From NCBI RefSeq assembly GCF_954871325.1, contig NC_088776.1, positions 56,399,301-56,463,300 on the forward strand: a stretch of DNA of 64,000 nt. The letters are read 5' to 3'. The notes under the pieces are model-generated. The model ran no database searches. It saw only the letters and a program-made list of their open reading frames with translations, and had not been told where the DNA came from. The translations under genes were made by a program, and so were the position numbers. The stretch comes from Gordionus sp. m RMFG-2023. Its lineage: Eukaryota > Nematomorpha > Gordioida > Chordodea > Parachordodidae. This document shows positions 24,384 through 37,637 of the stretch, piece after piece. Numbering within the stretch: position 1 is the stretch's first letter; every line of letters begins with the position of its first letter.

Positions 24384-27113
24384 AAAAAAAATTGCAACGA
24401 TTTAACTATTTTAATAAATAATTAATGTATAAATATCATATTTTTTTAAAATATACACGGGCCAGGCCTAAATTATTTTTAAATACTAGTGCTGGGTAGG
24501 ACCGAATATTTTAAATCGCCATTATTATCTATAAAAATTTAAATAACAATATATGGCATTCATTCACTTATCATATTTCCCTATTTCCATATTTTCAATC
24601 TTTAAAAAATATTTAATAGTAAAATATTATTCAACTAATCATCATTGATTTGCTATAGACTTAATTATGAATAATCGATAAATTAAAAACAACCAATAGG
24701 TGATTAATTTTTTTTCCTTTTTATTTTTAACGTTTTATAAATAAAATCAATAAGGGAAAAAGTCATAATTATTCACACTTGTTTATATTTGCACAAGTGT
24801 TTTTTTTATTTCAATAAATTTTAAAATATTATTTTCTAAGGTGCGCAAATAATTATAGTTTTTTTTTGCAAAACTATAATCTTAATTTCTTTTAATCTTT
24901 TTTTGGTTTTGTTCTTTTTTTTCATAATTTTTCTTCTTTTGATTAGGTTTTCCGCTTCCATCCTTAAACGTCGCTTACGGCAATATATATGCCTTTAAAA
25001 TAGGCGTCCAGTTTAAGATTTAATATTGGGATGAGGGCCATTCCAGAAATAAATTGCCGGGAGAAGGGGGGCTGGAAAGACGTTTAATTTTCTTTGTTTC
25101 TTGATCATGCCCATATTTTATAAGAGCGACCCTAGTTTGGAAACGAAGCATTCCCTAAAATCTCCAGGAGAAACAGGAAACGGATATAATTAATAATTAA
25201 CTGTTTGGAAGCGGAACTCCGAAGGCCTCATTAAATTTAACAATCGAAACGAGAACACAGAACACTTTATTAGATTTTTGGAACCAAAACTATAGTCACT
25301 TTATTTAAACATTCTGAACCGGAAACAGATATAGCTACGGTAATCAAATTTTGGCTTTATATCGTAATTCATCGAACCCTCTAAAAAAAACATTTTACAT
25401 ACCATAATAAATATTACTAAAATACGCATTCATTCACTTATTTCTATCACCTAATAATAATAATAATAAAAAATTGTTTTCTTTATCGTACATAATAAAG
25501 TGGGTTAAAGGTAGTAAAAAAAAATGAAAAATTAATATATATCAAATTAGCTCTTAAAGGCAATATTTTCATTTCTCGTGTAAAATACAATTTAAAAAGA
25601 AAAATTTAATTATTCTGCTCTTTATACAAATATCGTCGGTTGAGGATTATAGTGTTCTATATTCACTTCTTTTTATAAATCGATCCTTTAGTACTAAAAT
25701 ATTCAAAAAAAATCTTATCAAATTAAAAGTTTTAAGAATTGCATAACTTTTTTGATTAATTTATTTAGCAAAAATTACAAAATTTTAATGATAAAAAAAT
25801 GATTAATTTTCAACAATTAAAAATCATAAAACGATCGCGAGCTAAAAAATTTTTATTAAGGCTAGCTCATATATTTTTCCCCGTTGAATTCGCGTAATTG
25901 TCGAGATTTAATTTTTTTATATTTAGGACATAGCCTCGACAATAAAAATGTTAGAAATATAATTTTAATAATCCTTTATTTGAATTATTATGGTGTGATA
26001 TCCTGTTTAAAATATAAGAAATATTTTTTTTTTCAAAATGCTCTACTGAAAAATTGTATAAAATGGAGATAATACTTAGCGGATGATATTATATTAAATA
26101 ATGTAAAATTTGTAATTAGTGTTTTGTTGGTGATCAGCATTTTTTTTATAATGAAATACCGAAGTGAAAAAAAATTTAAAGTAGTTTGGAAAAACTGGAC
26201 CAAAAAATGCGATGATAATTTTGATTACGGAATTTTTTTTAAAAGTTTTGTTAAGCGCTTTCAAAACTCTTATAAAGCAATGTTTTTAATGATATATATA
26301 TTTATAACACCTGTCATGGCAGTGGCGATTGATGTGTATGACGTATTTGATTTCAACGACTGCATTTATACAAGCGTAATCCCATATTAAAGTCCATTAG
26401 CCCATTGGTTCAAGGGGGGGGGGGTGAAGCATGACCATCGGGTTTTTTATTACATGCCGTGTTAACCCAAATCCTACTAGTCGGCCCTGGGCTCAAAATT
26501 AAAAATGGGGCCAGATTTTTTAATGCCGGGTCCTGAATTAACGACCCGGCGAGTATTTCCAGGCTAAGCTCTGGTCCTGGACCACAGATCTCAGAAAACT
26601 ATATTTTAAAAAAATTGAAGAAAATAAAAAAAAATAATAATGTTTTCGCTTATTTTATTAAGATAAAATGATATCATAGAATTCACGCTTTTTATTTAAC
26701 TTTTTCCATCTACAAAAATAAGAATGGAGTCGAATATATGCATTATTGGTATTTCGGTATCAAATAATTGATTCGTACAGAAAAAAAGAAGATCATAAAT
26801 CGAATGATTCCTTATTAGTAGTGTTCGCTGGAATATTAATAACATTATTCAACTTGATTCGTCAGAAAAAAATTTCTGCAAGGAACATGTTTAAAATACA
26901 AATATTTTCAAATATCTACTATTTTTTTTAAAAAATGTTCATGCATAATTTTAAATATTTATGAATAATTTAGCGATTTCAAATAAATATTATAAATTCG
27001 ATATTATAAATGTAAAATCCACCATTTATATTTAAAAATTTGGTGATCCGATTTAGGGAAAAGAATTATAATCATACCAGTTTCATCCTATTAAAAAGTG
27101 TAAAGTTCATACT

Positions 27114-27260
27114 AGTGTTGTTAAAAGTCTGGAAACTCAATATTTTTAGCTAAAACTATTTAAGAAAGCCTAGAGATTTTTTTCATAAATGTAGAAAGGT
27201 TTAGATATATATTAACAAAATCTTGAGGCCTGTATAATAAATATTAATAAATCAAGTCAT
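27114..27260. repeat. Decayed TAGTGTTGTTAA MITE copy
   Basis: It starts TAGTGTTGTTAAAAGTC and keeps the family interior (GTTTAGATATATATTAAC, AAAATCTTGAGGC). The right end is lost. Confidence 0.6.
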
Positions 27261-29633
27261 CAGAAGAGTTCTCCACATCCCCTACACAATATTAAACATG
27301 AAGTCCTTCAAAATATTTTCTTATCAATAATAAAGTATTATATGAAATTTTTTCATATTTTTTTCTCCATTATATTAAAATTATTTTGTTTATGACTGTA
27401 AAATAAAAATATTAAAAAATCTTTTCTATAAAATATTGGATTCTATTCAGATTCACTACTTACATAATTTTTAGAAAAATTTGTATGAAGTCATTACTTG
27501 AACTTAAATACTTTTTCAAATGTTATATTTAGATAACTAGTATTTCACATCTATATTAACTTTGTTATATGGCCCTGAGCTAACTGCTAATGTGTTCCAT
27601 GTTCATGGAATCAGGTTTTAGCCTATATTTTTTAATTTGAATTCATTAGAAGGCCATAAAATATTTAATTATTCATAATTTTAATTTTTTTTTAAATTTG
27701 AGGTCATTTTAAATAAACTTAAAAACCATAAATAATAAGCAAAATAATAATTTTAAATCAATTTAATGTCTAAGATTAAATAATTGTTAATGATAGACAA
27801 ATTTAAGCACTGAATTCTGATATTTATTTATATTAAATTACATTGTTTCTGAGTTTTTATAAAAAATAATTTATTCATATGCAAAAGAAACAGGCTTAAA
27901 AAAATAACTAGGATTGCATTCTTTTCTTACATTTTTGAATTCTCTTTAAACCTATTAAAAAAATAAGGTAAGGTTATATAAAGTTTTGAAAACTAATGCT
28001 AAGACAAATAGTAATAAAAATTAGCTAGACTAGATATAAAAAAAATTCAAACAATAAAATATTCAAGTAAAATGTAATGTTGAAAAGTAATATATTAGGA
28101 AATAAACTCCATAATTTAATATATACATGTATATTTATATAATATAATATTCATAAATTACTCTCAATAAACTTAGATATTAAAATTTTTAAATTAAGTA
28201 TAATTAATTTATATAAAGTGGTGTAAATAATTACTTTAATCATATAAAGAATATTTGTTAAATTTTATGTATTCAATTTCATTAAAACAATATAATTTAT
28301 TATAATTTATGACATTATTTTAGAAAATTAGAGAGAATTTTTCGAAAATGTGCTTTGCTAAACAAACAAGACCATCAAATTAATAATTTTGATTTTATAA
28401 TTTTGGAAATATTTATTAAAAAAAATTAATTTTGTTGAATAATGGTTTTTTATTAAAAATAGTGATATTACTATCTACAATTCAATGATGAATATATATT
28501 ACTAGATTTCTCACTCATTTATTAAATTCATTTAAAAGGGTCCATAAATGGGAGTCAGCTATAGCTATATTTAATGGCTTGCACGTCTATTAAATGGATT
28601 AATGTGCTTTCATATAATGATAAACAGACAATTAATAAAAGTGCAAACCTCAAACTGGTGCTGTAGCTGTCTCCTTATATATATGGACACTTTTAATTAA
28701 TAAATAGCCTATCTATTATATAGAAAATAATTTTGAAATCATCATCACAATTTAGTGTTATTAAAATCATAATTTTAAACTTTGGAAAAAAATAGTTTAA
28801 ATCCTTATAAAAATTTAATGTTTATGTCTAGATTTTTGCTAAACATTTTATAAATTAACCCTGACCCATATCCTGCGTCTAACGAGTTTTGGGAGCGAGA
28901 GTTTTCCAAATTTTCCTAAAATGGGTTAAGGGTACTAAGTGGAGTAGGCTAAATTAATTGAGGTTTACGAATTAAATTTTTAGATGAAATAAGGTAAAAT
29001 ATATATCTGTAATAATTAATAATACCTTTATTTTAAATCTATTTAATAATACATATATAGATAAAAATCGACCAAATCTATATATTGTTTGCAATATAAC
29101 CATAGTCATTGACAGCGTCTACATGGCCGGGGGGGGGGGGTAGGAGACAAATGCCTCCAAAATATATTAGCATTTTTGGGGGTAGGTATCGATTTTAAGG
29201 GGTTGATATTAATTTTTTGGGGGTAGGCATTATTTTTTTGGGGGTAGGTATTGATTTTTGGTGGGTAATTTTTGATTTGAATTATAATCTTTTTTTAATC
29301 CATTAATTGATACGATTATGATGGTTATCGTTTGATTTTCTGAAAAATGTCAATTAAAGTAAAGATATTTGTCAATTAATAAATAATATAAATTTTCTTT
29401 GTCAACGATTTTCATTTAGCATTTTATCAAGTTAATATTTACACATTTCCTATTTGGTACTTTTCTTAGAGGTTAATATATTTATATTATGTTTTTTAAT
29501 AAATTTATAGATTTTAGCAGGATAAATTTTAGGTAATTTTTTGAGTCATGCATAAAAACATATATCAGCAAGCAAAGAATAATAAAAAACATAATATGTA
29601 AAAAATTATATTATAATAATTATTTCTTTCTAG

Positions 29634-32600
29634 ATGCCAAGTAACAAAACCATATTTAAAGTTAAGTGCAATATTAAAAATTGCAAAACTTCTAAAATAA
29701 GAAGTGACAAGATACATGAACATTATAAACATAAACATCCTCATGTCAAGCCAGCTGATATGAAATTTACAAAGGTAGCCATCAAAAGAGATAATAATAA
29801 TTGGGTATCTTTAAATTATGATATTCCATATAATATCACAAATGGAGTTGAAACCCAGTTGCAAAAAAAGACAATAACATCTTACTTCCAAAGAGTAATA
29901 TTTTTATTTATTATTGTAACTATAAATTTGTGAATTAATAGAAACTGATTTAAAATTTTACCAGAATAATATTAATATTAAAGTAGTCAGGGTATAGAGA
30001 AAATAAATTATATATATTATTATTTAATGTTTTTTAACTGTTTATCACACTATTTTTATATCTATATATACTTTATAAAGTTCAATTTAACAATATGTTT
30101 AATAAGTTAATAATAATAATTTAAAACCAAAGTATTAAAAAAACTTATTAAGTTAATATAATGTAGTAAAATAAGGTAATGTTAATTTTTAGGAATTTTT
30201 AAATTTAAATCTTTTCATCTTTAATTGAATTAAGATTTCAAATTCTTTTACTTTTTTAAAATATAAATCTTATAAAATATGATTTGGAATCAACTATTTT
30301 CAAAATGTTATCTGTGTGAGTTTCATCCCCTTTATTTACATTATTTGTTATATTAGGTATGTTTATTATCATTGTTTTATTTAGCTATTAGAATTTCTTT
30401 AGATAATATACTTTCATCATGAATTTCACAATTTTATTTATACTTAATATTGTTTTTATTTTTATAGTCATTATAATATTGTTTTATGATTTCTTCATGT
30501 GATCGCAGTTTTATATTAATCTGCATCTACTTTCAAGTATATTTTAAAAATGTTTTTACATAGTCATATTGATGTTTATGATTATTGCGTTCAAAATATG
30601 TGAATTCCCTTTGTATTCTACATTCACTTGTGCTTTACCTATTACTTGTATCATCTTTCCATTGTAACCTGATAACTTTATGTTGGACTTCATAATATTT
30701 TTAATACCTGTTTTCTCAATCATGTATTCATGTAGAATTAAAACATTTATTAAAAACTTAATTATAATGTAGTTAAAAAAAATTATCATTTGCCTAAAAA
30801 TTTATTAAAAATATAGTTATCATAAGGAAAGAAATTAAACTCCTCTTTATTTATAGAAAATCTCAGTTATTGAAGATTCACAAATTGTATTATCTCCTCA
30901 TCCAATCCCCAGTTCCAGTGAGGTGTTTACTTTGTATGATGAGGTATTTAATTTAAATACGAATTATATGATAACTTTTGAAAGAAATAAATTATGATTA
31001 TGAGGTTAATTAAATATTTCCAACCTTTATTAAAAACTTAATTATAATGTAGTTAAGAATAAAATGACCATTTGACTAAAATTTTATTAAAAATATAGTT
31101 TTTCATAAGTAAACAAATTATACTCTTTATAGCAAATCTCCAATATTGAAGATTCACAAATTGTATTATCTTCTCATCCAATCCCCAGTTCCAGTGAGGC
31201 GCTTACTTTGCATGATGAGGTATTTAATTTAAATACGAATTATATGATAACTTTTGAAGAAAATAAATTAGGACATTTAAATATTTCCAACATTTATTGA
31301 TTAACTTAATTATAATGTAGCTAAGAATAAAATGACCATTTGGCTAAAATTATATTAAAAATAGATTTTCATAAGTAAACAAATTATACTCTTTATTTAT
31401 AGCAAATCTCCAATATTGAAGATTCACAAATTGTATTATCTCCTCATCCAATCCCCGGTTCTAGTGAGGCACTTACTTTGCATGAGGCATTATATTTAAA
31501 TAAAATTTATATAATGACTTTTGAAGGGAATAAATTATGAGGATATTCAAAGTCCAAGTCTTATTCAGCTATACAAAAAAAAGGAACCAAATGACCCTTT
31601 TCACTTTATATTATTTAGGATGACAAATATTTTGATAAATTTCATAATTGCTGTAGGCCCTTGTCAGCCATGTACAAATAAATTTCAATATCCTGTTACT
31701 AACAAGAGGTTTTAAATAATATTTATTTTCATTAATTTTTACCCATCCATTATTTCTATACCAATATATTTTTTTTTACTTTTTAAATAGGAGCATGAAT
31801 ATAACCTATTATAGAAAGGTTAATATAGATGGTTCCCTCAACCCCAGAAATTGGCTATCTTATAGCACTACTTTAGACAAAGTCTTTTGTCTATATTGTA
31901 TTATGTTTGGTGGCCCTAAGTCCAATATTTTTTGGACTCAACATGGGGTAAATAATTGGAAAAACATAAAGCGTGACTTAGAGAGACACGAAGCATCTTC
32001 TTTTCATAAAGATTGTGAATATGCAAACATGACTTGGCTTGCAAATAAACGCATTCAAGATCATTTGCTATCAAATAAGCTTGATATAATCATGGAAAAT
32101 CGTAATATAGTTCATAATATTATCAATGCCATTATGTACCTTATAAAATGTAATATAGCCTTTTGGGGTTCTAATTCGAATGAAGGTAATTTTATGTGTC
32201 TCATAAAATTAATGGCAAAAACGGTTCCAACTTTACGTGCATACATGGATAACAACGAAAAATTGCGGAGAAAAAAATCAGATAAAATTTCGAGACCTTA
32301 TATAAATTTACTGTCATATGGCCACGTGAAAAAAATAACTGAAATTATTAAGATAAAAATAACAAATATTCAAACAATTAAAGAGAATCGTGCCTATAGC
32401 ATCATATTAGATGGAACATATGATGTGTCTAAAAAAGAATGCATAGCTTTGCTTGTACGGTATATAGAAGATGATCTGCATCCACATCCTGTAGAAAGGA
32501 TCATACATGTTTTTACAACATCAGAAACCACTGGGGAAAATATAAAGAAACATGTTTTTTCTAAGTTTAATGATCTTGGTCTTCCTCTTGAATTGGTTGG

Positions 32601-34145
32601 ACAGGGAATATGAGAGGAGTATACAAAGGAATGCAGGCTTTAATATTGAAAGAGGCTCCAAAAGCCATCTATATTTGGTGCCATGCACATCGGCTAAATT
32701 TAGTAGTTGCTCATGTTTGTGGATGCAAAATTGAAATGAAAAAGGCAATGGGAATATTAGATGAGTTATATAATTTTATGAATGGAGTTAGACGTCAAGG
32801 TGTGTTTGTTAAATATCAAATGAGAAAGTCCAAGAAATCTCTTAAAAGAATTAAAAACACAACAAGGTAAATAAAATATTTTTAATGAAACTTGAAACTT
32901 ATATATTTTCAGAAATTGGTCATCATCCTACAAATCTGTAGAAATCTTTTTAGATGTTTATGAACATATTTTAGCATCATTAGTTGAATTAAAAGATTCT
33001 AATGACCCAAGCACCTCTTCCATTGCCGATGGGTTATTATCAAGAATTAAAGATGAAAATTTTATATTAAGTCTTTTTATTTTGAAAGAAATATTGAAAT
33101 GTACACATGAGGCTTGTATTGAAATGCAGGCAGTTGGTAATGATTTGGCTTTGGTAACCAAATTAATACAACATACAAAAAATAAATTACAAAAACTAAA
33201 AGGTTAATATTAGTTACTATTTCTATAAATAATTTTAAAATATAGCTAATGGAGACAATATATTTTTAAAATTACATTCCTTATCTAATAGTTGTTTGAA
33301 AAAGAATAATGTAATAACTGATTTGTATAATATGAAATCAATATTCAAATTGGATCAAACAGAATTCAATAATTATGTTGAACAAAAAAAAACAAGTTGA
33401 ATAAATTAAAAAAATTTAAATTATTATTTATTATTATAGATATAGAACGGAAATATTTTTCCCTGTTCTAAATGCAATAATTAATCACCTAAATGATCGA
33501 TTTAATTATGATTGTTTAAATTTTTTATCACAGATATCCATTTTTACTCCCGCTGGAATTATGGATAATGAAAAAATAGAAGGATGGCAAATATCCGAAA
33601 TTTGTAATACTTATCAATTGGATGTCCAAAACATTGTTGATGAATATAATGATTTTCGCTCTTTATATTTGGAGTCTCAATCAATCATTTTTTGTGAAGA
33701 TCTTTTAAAAGTTAAAAAGAATGACTCGTTATATATTGATGAAAGTAATTTATTGATATTTTATTTGTAATTGTATATAATTAAAGGTATTGCAAACGAT
33801 CAAATTACCAAAGAAAATATCAACAGCGAAATCATGACCAAAATAAAAAAATGGATAAAATTTTCTTTTATATTACCATACCGACTTTTAAATCAATTAA
33901 ATTCTTATTCAAATTTAAATTTATTATATAAATATTTATTAACCCTTCCTACAACTTCCTGTTCAGCCGAAAGAGCCATGAGTAAAGTAAAAATTAACAA
34001 AACTCGAATGCGGAATAAAATTTCGGACCCATTTTTGGAAAATTTACTGTTAATATCCAGCGAAATTGATGTTTTTGAAAAATTTACAATTGATGATATT
34101 ATAACACAATTTGCTTTAACATCAATAAGGTTATCCAAATTATAA
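29634..34145 (+). pseudogene. hAT transposase gene with several introns, disrupted
   Basis: The pieces are in order. 29634-29930 is a BED-like zinc finger (CNIKNC then HEHYKHKHPH). A small exon follows in triplicate. 31521-31710 ends GPCQPCTNKFQYPVTNKR. 31795-32613 holds a TTF-type finger (FCLYCIMFGG) and the first catalytic motif SIILDGTYD. 32610-32870 has WCHAHRLNLVVAHVCG. Then come 32913-33206, about 33440-33768 and the dimerisation domain (33771-34145, TLPTTSCSAERAMSKVKINK). The intron 32869-32912 has clean GT/AG ends. Between 32613 and 32610 the frame shifts exactly where the DGAAN-type motif with the second catalytic aspartate should be, so about 16-17 nt seem lost. The copy is probably inactive. 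The domain order matches zinc-finger MYM/DUF4371-type hAT transposases. Confidence 0.9.
30745..31520 (+). repeat. Three tandem copies of an about 275-bp exon-plus-intron unit
   Basis: Units begin near 30745, 31023 and 31293. Each carries the same acceptor, a roughly 28-codon reading frame (EDSQIVLSPHPIPSSSE and close variants) and a GAGGTATTT-type donor, with a shared AT-rich intron. Copies differ by scattered substitutions. They lie inside the transposase gene. Confidence 0.88.
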
Positions 34146-34959
34146 ATAAAATAATTAATGTATCTTTTTCACAGCGAATATATAGGCTTTTAAATAATGT
34201 ATATTTAATTTAACATTTTATAATTTCAATGCAAAATATACTATAATTCATTTTATTCTAATATTTTATATAATAGCTCTATTTATAATACATGTTTTTA
34301 ATTATGTGGAATCAAGCTAAATATACCTCTTTAAATTTATTCGTCTTATATTTTTTACAATATTTTAGATCTTTTTCATAGAAATATTAATATGTTATCT
34401 CATTTAATTCACTTATATATATTTTATGAAAATAAAGTGAATACCAAATTATGAAAAGATTGCATTATTTAAATAAAAGTTCATTATCACTTACAAATTT
34501 TAAATTTTTTCCCTAAATAGGCTTGAAAGATTGTAAATAGAATTATGTTGTAAGGTTATAAATGGTGGCAGATAAGATTTTTTAAATAAAATCACTATAA
34601 CATCGTAGGTCTGTAAATTTTGCGGCCGAAGGCCGCAGGATTTTTTTTAGGTGGGTATGGGTTGATTTTGGAGGGGTTTGCCTCCATCAAATTTTCTGCC
34701 ATGTAGACGCTGGTCATTGAATAATTTAAAAAAAATTTATAATTTTATATAATATTTTTTAATGTTAAAAGGGAGTAGACTAATAAATTAGAATTCATGC
34801 CACACAATGCATTCATCCTTATATATTCTAAAAATAATTTTTTCATATTCACAATTTTTTGATAGTTTGTAGTAGAACATTAAAAATTTAGGATATTAAT
34901 AATAAATATATGAAAATAATGATAAAGTAAATAATAAATGGGAATATCTCCTTCGAATA

Positions 34960-35031
34960 ATTTCTTAAGAGGATATATATTAGTTGGGGAAAGGGGGTAT
35001 CTCCAATAAATTTTCTTCCATGTAGACGCTT
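34960..35031 (-). repeat. Orphan right end of a related hAT element
   Basis: GTATCTCCAATAAATTTTCT followed by TCCATGTAGACGCT mirrors the right terminus at 34680-34712. No matching left end was found. It sits about 250 bp beyond the complete copy. Confidence 0.6.
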
Positions 35032-37507
35032 TACATATCTTTCAATTTAACCAACTTAATTATAAGTAATCTCTCTAAACTTTTATCTTAACCATGATCT
35101 ATGGCTCTCTAGATTTTATAATTTTACCCTCAATTAATATATTTAATATTCAAATTAGGAAAGCTTAGTCTTCTTTATTTTGAGTAAATTAATGTTAGCC
35201 AAAAGATTGGTTTAGTTTTGTTTCACTAATTACCATATTTTTTAAATGCATAGTAAAGCCATTCCCGTTCAAAAGCGTGGCCTGCAGGCCACTCAAATTT
35301 TTAAAATAAACTGTGTTGGGCAAAAATTTAATGATCCGGGTTAATTGTACATAAAAAATTGGGCAGACTTTGCAACTCTGTTAAAATTTTAATGGTCCAG
35401 GCCGTGAATCGAAATCTTAATTTCTAATTGATTTTTAAAACGGTTGTTAGTTACAGAAAGAGAGATTGAGGAAATTAGATAGACATTAAAATGTGATAGC
35501 CGGATAAAATTTTAATAGGCCGGGAGATGAAATTGGTAAAAAAAAATTCAACTTGGGTGGGCCGGACTATATAAATAACGGATCGGCCAAGTATGCCGAA
35601 AAATCTTAATGGACCGGGCCCTGCAGATCTGTTATCTATAGCAAGAAAAAATGTAGAAAGTATGATTTTATAACCAATTGTTTATATTTTATGCAGGGCA
35701 AGAAAGAAACGATTATCTTTCGATGAATAACAAAAATTTTGAATAAATTAAAGAGTTCGTGAATCGTTATGATAAATCTCTTTTTATGCAAGGATTTTCA
35801 AACAATAACAATCATTTTAGATTACTGAACAATTAATTCCCATTTTATTAATAGTATGAATATGTAATTTGTATTTTTTTTATAGATTTACCCTAATATA
35901 ATAATCGTAACAGTATTAATCACCGGTTAAATTTGTTCCTTCCAACCCATGGCGTTTAAAACATAAAGTACATTATTTTTAGGCCCATAGATTTTTAATA
36001 TAAAAATGAGAGTAAAGGCCACCTGAATTTCTTTCAATAATAAATGCCACCTATAATAATTATTAGAATGTAGTAATATAAACGTTACTTCAAAAAAGGA
36101 ACATGTTACCCGTTAAGTTTGAAAAAAGAAACGAGTTTTTCGATATTTTAATAGTAAAGGGTTACTCATTAAACACTAAATTTTATATTTTTAATTTATT
36201 TATATTTTTTTTGTCCATAGCTAAAAAAAATAGAATTATACATAAATAACATATTATAAGATAAGATCTCTTTCTAATAATTTATTATTTAATTTTAACA
36301 AATTTTGATCACATATACAAGATCGCTTAGTGTTCAACACAGTTTTCGCTGCTGGCGCAGAGGTTTTGAGGGTTGCAAAGAAACGTGTTACTTGTTACCT
36401 TTGAAATAAGTAAAGAATGGCTTTCCTTTTCCTTAAAAAAAGTAGCGTCATAAGTAAACGACCTTACTTTGCAGAACTATTAATATGCAATCAATGTCAT
36501 AAATTTAAGGCTTTTACACAATATACTTGCATCAAATTTTTATATCACATTGTTTGATCATTAACTTCGTGCTAATAAACATTTTATATAAGGCGTGAAA
36601 AAGGGCCTTTAATTTTTTTTATAAAAATCTCAAGTTTTAAACAGATTTAGTTTTTGAGAGACCATTGAGCCCTAGTAACTGAAAAATATAAAAATCCCCC
36701 CCCCCCCACCCCAACAACGTTTTTGCTAAATTAGATCCATATTTAAAAATTATTTTTTACCTGGACTGAACCTGATGGTCATTAAAAAAAGATGAATTCC
36801 TGATTTTAAATAAATCAAATCCTTTAGGTTGCGCCCCAAAACCTGTTTCAAATGTTTTAAAACTTTAAGGGAACCCTAATGATAAAGTTCTGATCATATT
36901 ATTTATTTTTAAAAAAAACTTATCTAGTGTTTTTGGAATTAACCCTCTTTTATTAATGTTTTGAGCTCAGCCTTATGTAAATTTATATGCATTTATTTTA
37001 ATTTTATTCTCGTTTTAAAATTCCTAAAATTTTTCGTTTCTTTTAAAAATTTGCCATAATTTCCAGTTTCAACACAAAACAATTATATGTATTTTTAAAA
37101 TAAATTTACCAAAAAAATAATTTTTGTTTTTATAAAATCGGGAAAAACACATTCAAATGTTGTAAAATATCAATATATATTTAGTAAAAATAATATGACA
37201 TATAATTTCATTTTAATATCAGACTAAATTCCATTATTTTTTTTAAAATATTATAAACTAAAAATTAAGTCATATATTTAAAAAAAATAATTTTATGGGT
37301 TTATTAGACAGAATAAGAAAATGAGGCTGTATCCACAGCTGTTACTTATAATAGGCAATAGCGAATTAAATGACAATCATCCAAAGTTTTTTGACAGTTA
37401 CATTAAATCGTTATCGTTTACGAAAGGTATATCAGCTGTGGATTTTTACCATAAAAAATAATTTTGTAACAAACCGGGAATTTTAAAGTATTCTTAAAAT
37501 GTGAAAG

Positions 37508-37513
37508 TTTATT
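37508..37513 (-). promoter_or_regulatory. Candidate polyadenylation signal AATAAA of the SLC7A gene
   Basis: On the minus strand AATAAA lies about 65 nt past the stop codon, a usual spacing. In AT-rich DNA this hexamer is common by chance, so the call rests on position only. Confidence 0.45.
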
Positions 37514-37578
37514 CTACAATTTTTTTTTAAAAAAATACAATTTATACAATAAGTTTTTTTTGGGAAGAAGAAAAGTGA

Positions 37579-37637
37579 TTAATCATCTTTTTGTGGCAGG
37601 CACATGAAGATCTTTTGCACGAAGTAAGTTATTTGCC
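37579..37637 (-). CDS. SLC7A: SLC7A coding exon 10 (stop codon)
   Basis: It completes W536 and encodes [18 protein letters not shown] and the TAA stop. It matches the short cytosolic C-terminus (xQKLxxxxP) of SLC7 light chains. The acceptor is AATTAG|GG. Confidence 0.88.

Larger units (their letters stand above)
20747..29112. other. Intergenic DNA between the ELOVL start and the large hAT
   Basis: It holds the ELOVL upstream region, the element at 24039, a MITE fragment at 27114 and a GC-word patch at about 26460-26600 (CCCGGC and TCCTGG words) that may be another hAT-like edge. Frames at 25884-26931 are low-complexity and unrecognised. Confidence 0.5.
29113..34712 (+). mobile_element. Near full-length hAT transposon, 5,600 bp, 8-bp TSD
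   Basis: The 15-bp inverted repeats (CAGCGTCTACATGGC) are perfect. The flanks are identical GTCATTGA (29105-29112 and 34713-34720). The left subterminal zone repeats GGGGGTAG. A multi-exon transposase gene on the plus strand fills the interior. A separate orphan right end of a related copy is at about 34960-35031. Confidence 0.96.
34713..37578. other. Intergenic DNA between the hAT element and the SLC7A 3' end
   Basis: Mostly AT-rich. A patch at 35270-35640 has recurring GGCC/CCGG words and may be a decayed hAT-like MITE. A C-run is at about 36697. No gene was seen. Confidence 0.5.
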
